Of a stretch of DNA of 20,660 nt, positions 20,544 to 20,660 are shown piece after piece. This DNA comes from UMGS902 sp045538895 (GTDB taxonomy: Bacteria > Bacillota > Clostridia > Oscillospirales > CAG-272): contig JAZQEH010000060.1 in the NCBI GenBank assembly GCA_045538895.1, positions 1 through 20,660 on the forward strand, in the 5' to 3' direction. The position numbers were made by a program, and so were the translations under genes. A model generated the notes under the pieces. The model worked only from the letters and a program-made list of their open reading frames with translations, was not told the origin of the DNA and searched no databases. Position 1 is the stretch's first letter; every line of letters starts with the position of its first letter.

Positions 20544-20660
20544 CAGAGTGCTGACAAACGCGTCAGACCGCAAGTAAAAAATAAAAGCAAAAAATAAAAA
20601 GAAATAATTTTTTACTTTATATTAAAAATATTAAAATCAAAATGCGGCAAGGGCTTAAAA
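20544..20660. other. A-rich right end, no gene seen
   Basis: No supported coding region. A small hairpin CTGAC/GTCAG lies at 20551-20566, just upstream (on the minus strand) of the terminator. The rest is A-rich and could be the 3' UTR of a convergent gene outside the window. Confidence 0.5.

Noticed and set aside
1..20660. CRISPR array
   Set aside because: No set of regularly spaced direct repeats with unique spacers; the repeated sequences are inverted and dispersed between genes.

Overview
The window looks like the chromosomal replication-origin region of a low-to-moderate GC Firmicute, most likely an uncultured gut clostridium of the Oscillospiraceae/Ruminococcaceae type. This rests on gene content and order: dnaA, dnaN, recF, remB, gyrB and gyrA all run on the minus strand from about 19.8 kb to 9.9 kb. 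RNase J, a MecA-type adaptor, strong AAGGAG ribosome binding sites and TTGACA/TATAAT promoters also fit. The taxonomic placement is inference; no rRNA gene is present.

Layout, left to right. 0-3.8 kb: a MITE-like repeat, a MecA-like adaptor gene (minus), a small membrane protein gene, RNase J with a structured leader, and a Dabb-domain gene (plus). 3.8-5.1 kb: serS (plus) with its own promoter and terminator. 5.3-9.1 kb: the minus-strand set recA-recX-rimO-pgsA, with recA and recX overlapping. 9.4-12.4 kb: gyrA with a lipoprotein gene overlapping its 3' end. 12.5-13.3 kb: a DUF559 nuclease-like gene, a palindromic repeat, a dense cluster of DnaA boxes and a run of nested hairpins. 13.3-19.8 kb: gyrB, remB, recF, dnaN, the origin and dnaA. 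20.0-20.5 kb: a divergent PAP2-family phosphatase gene.

The dnaA-dnaN intergenic region carries five DnaA boxes. The last one lies 13 bp from a run of five DnaA-trios (CTACTATTACTACTA on the minus strand) beside an AT-rich stretch just before dnaN. This matches the basal unwinding system described in Bacillus subtilis. A second DnaA-box cluster lies about 5 kb away, downstream of gyrB, where no origin element would normally be expected. It adjoins several perfect inverted repeats and is the most unusual piece of the window.

The other striking property is the density of palindromic intergenic elements. At least three families occupy most gaps: (i) 158-172 bp elements with terminal inverted repeats near TAAATTATTGTTTAGGGGAG and variable interiors; (ii) a two-stem module with the linker AATAGTTATTCTTTGG, placed at operon joints; (iii) assorted elements that fold as three-way junctions. 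They sit at gene ends and often overlap stop codons, promoters or leaders. Three genes directly behind family (ii) modules (gyrA, recF, rimO) lack a visible Shine-Dalgarno sequence. The usual yaaA gene is missing between dnaN and recF, and rpmH-rnpA is not found next to dnaA.
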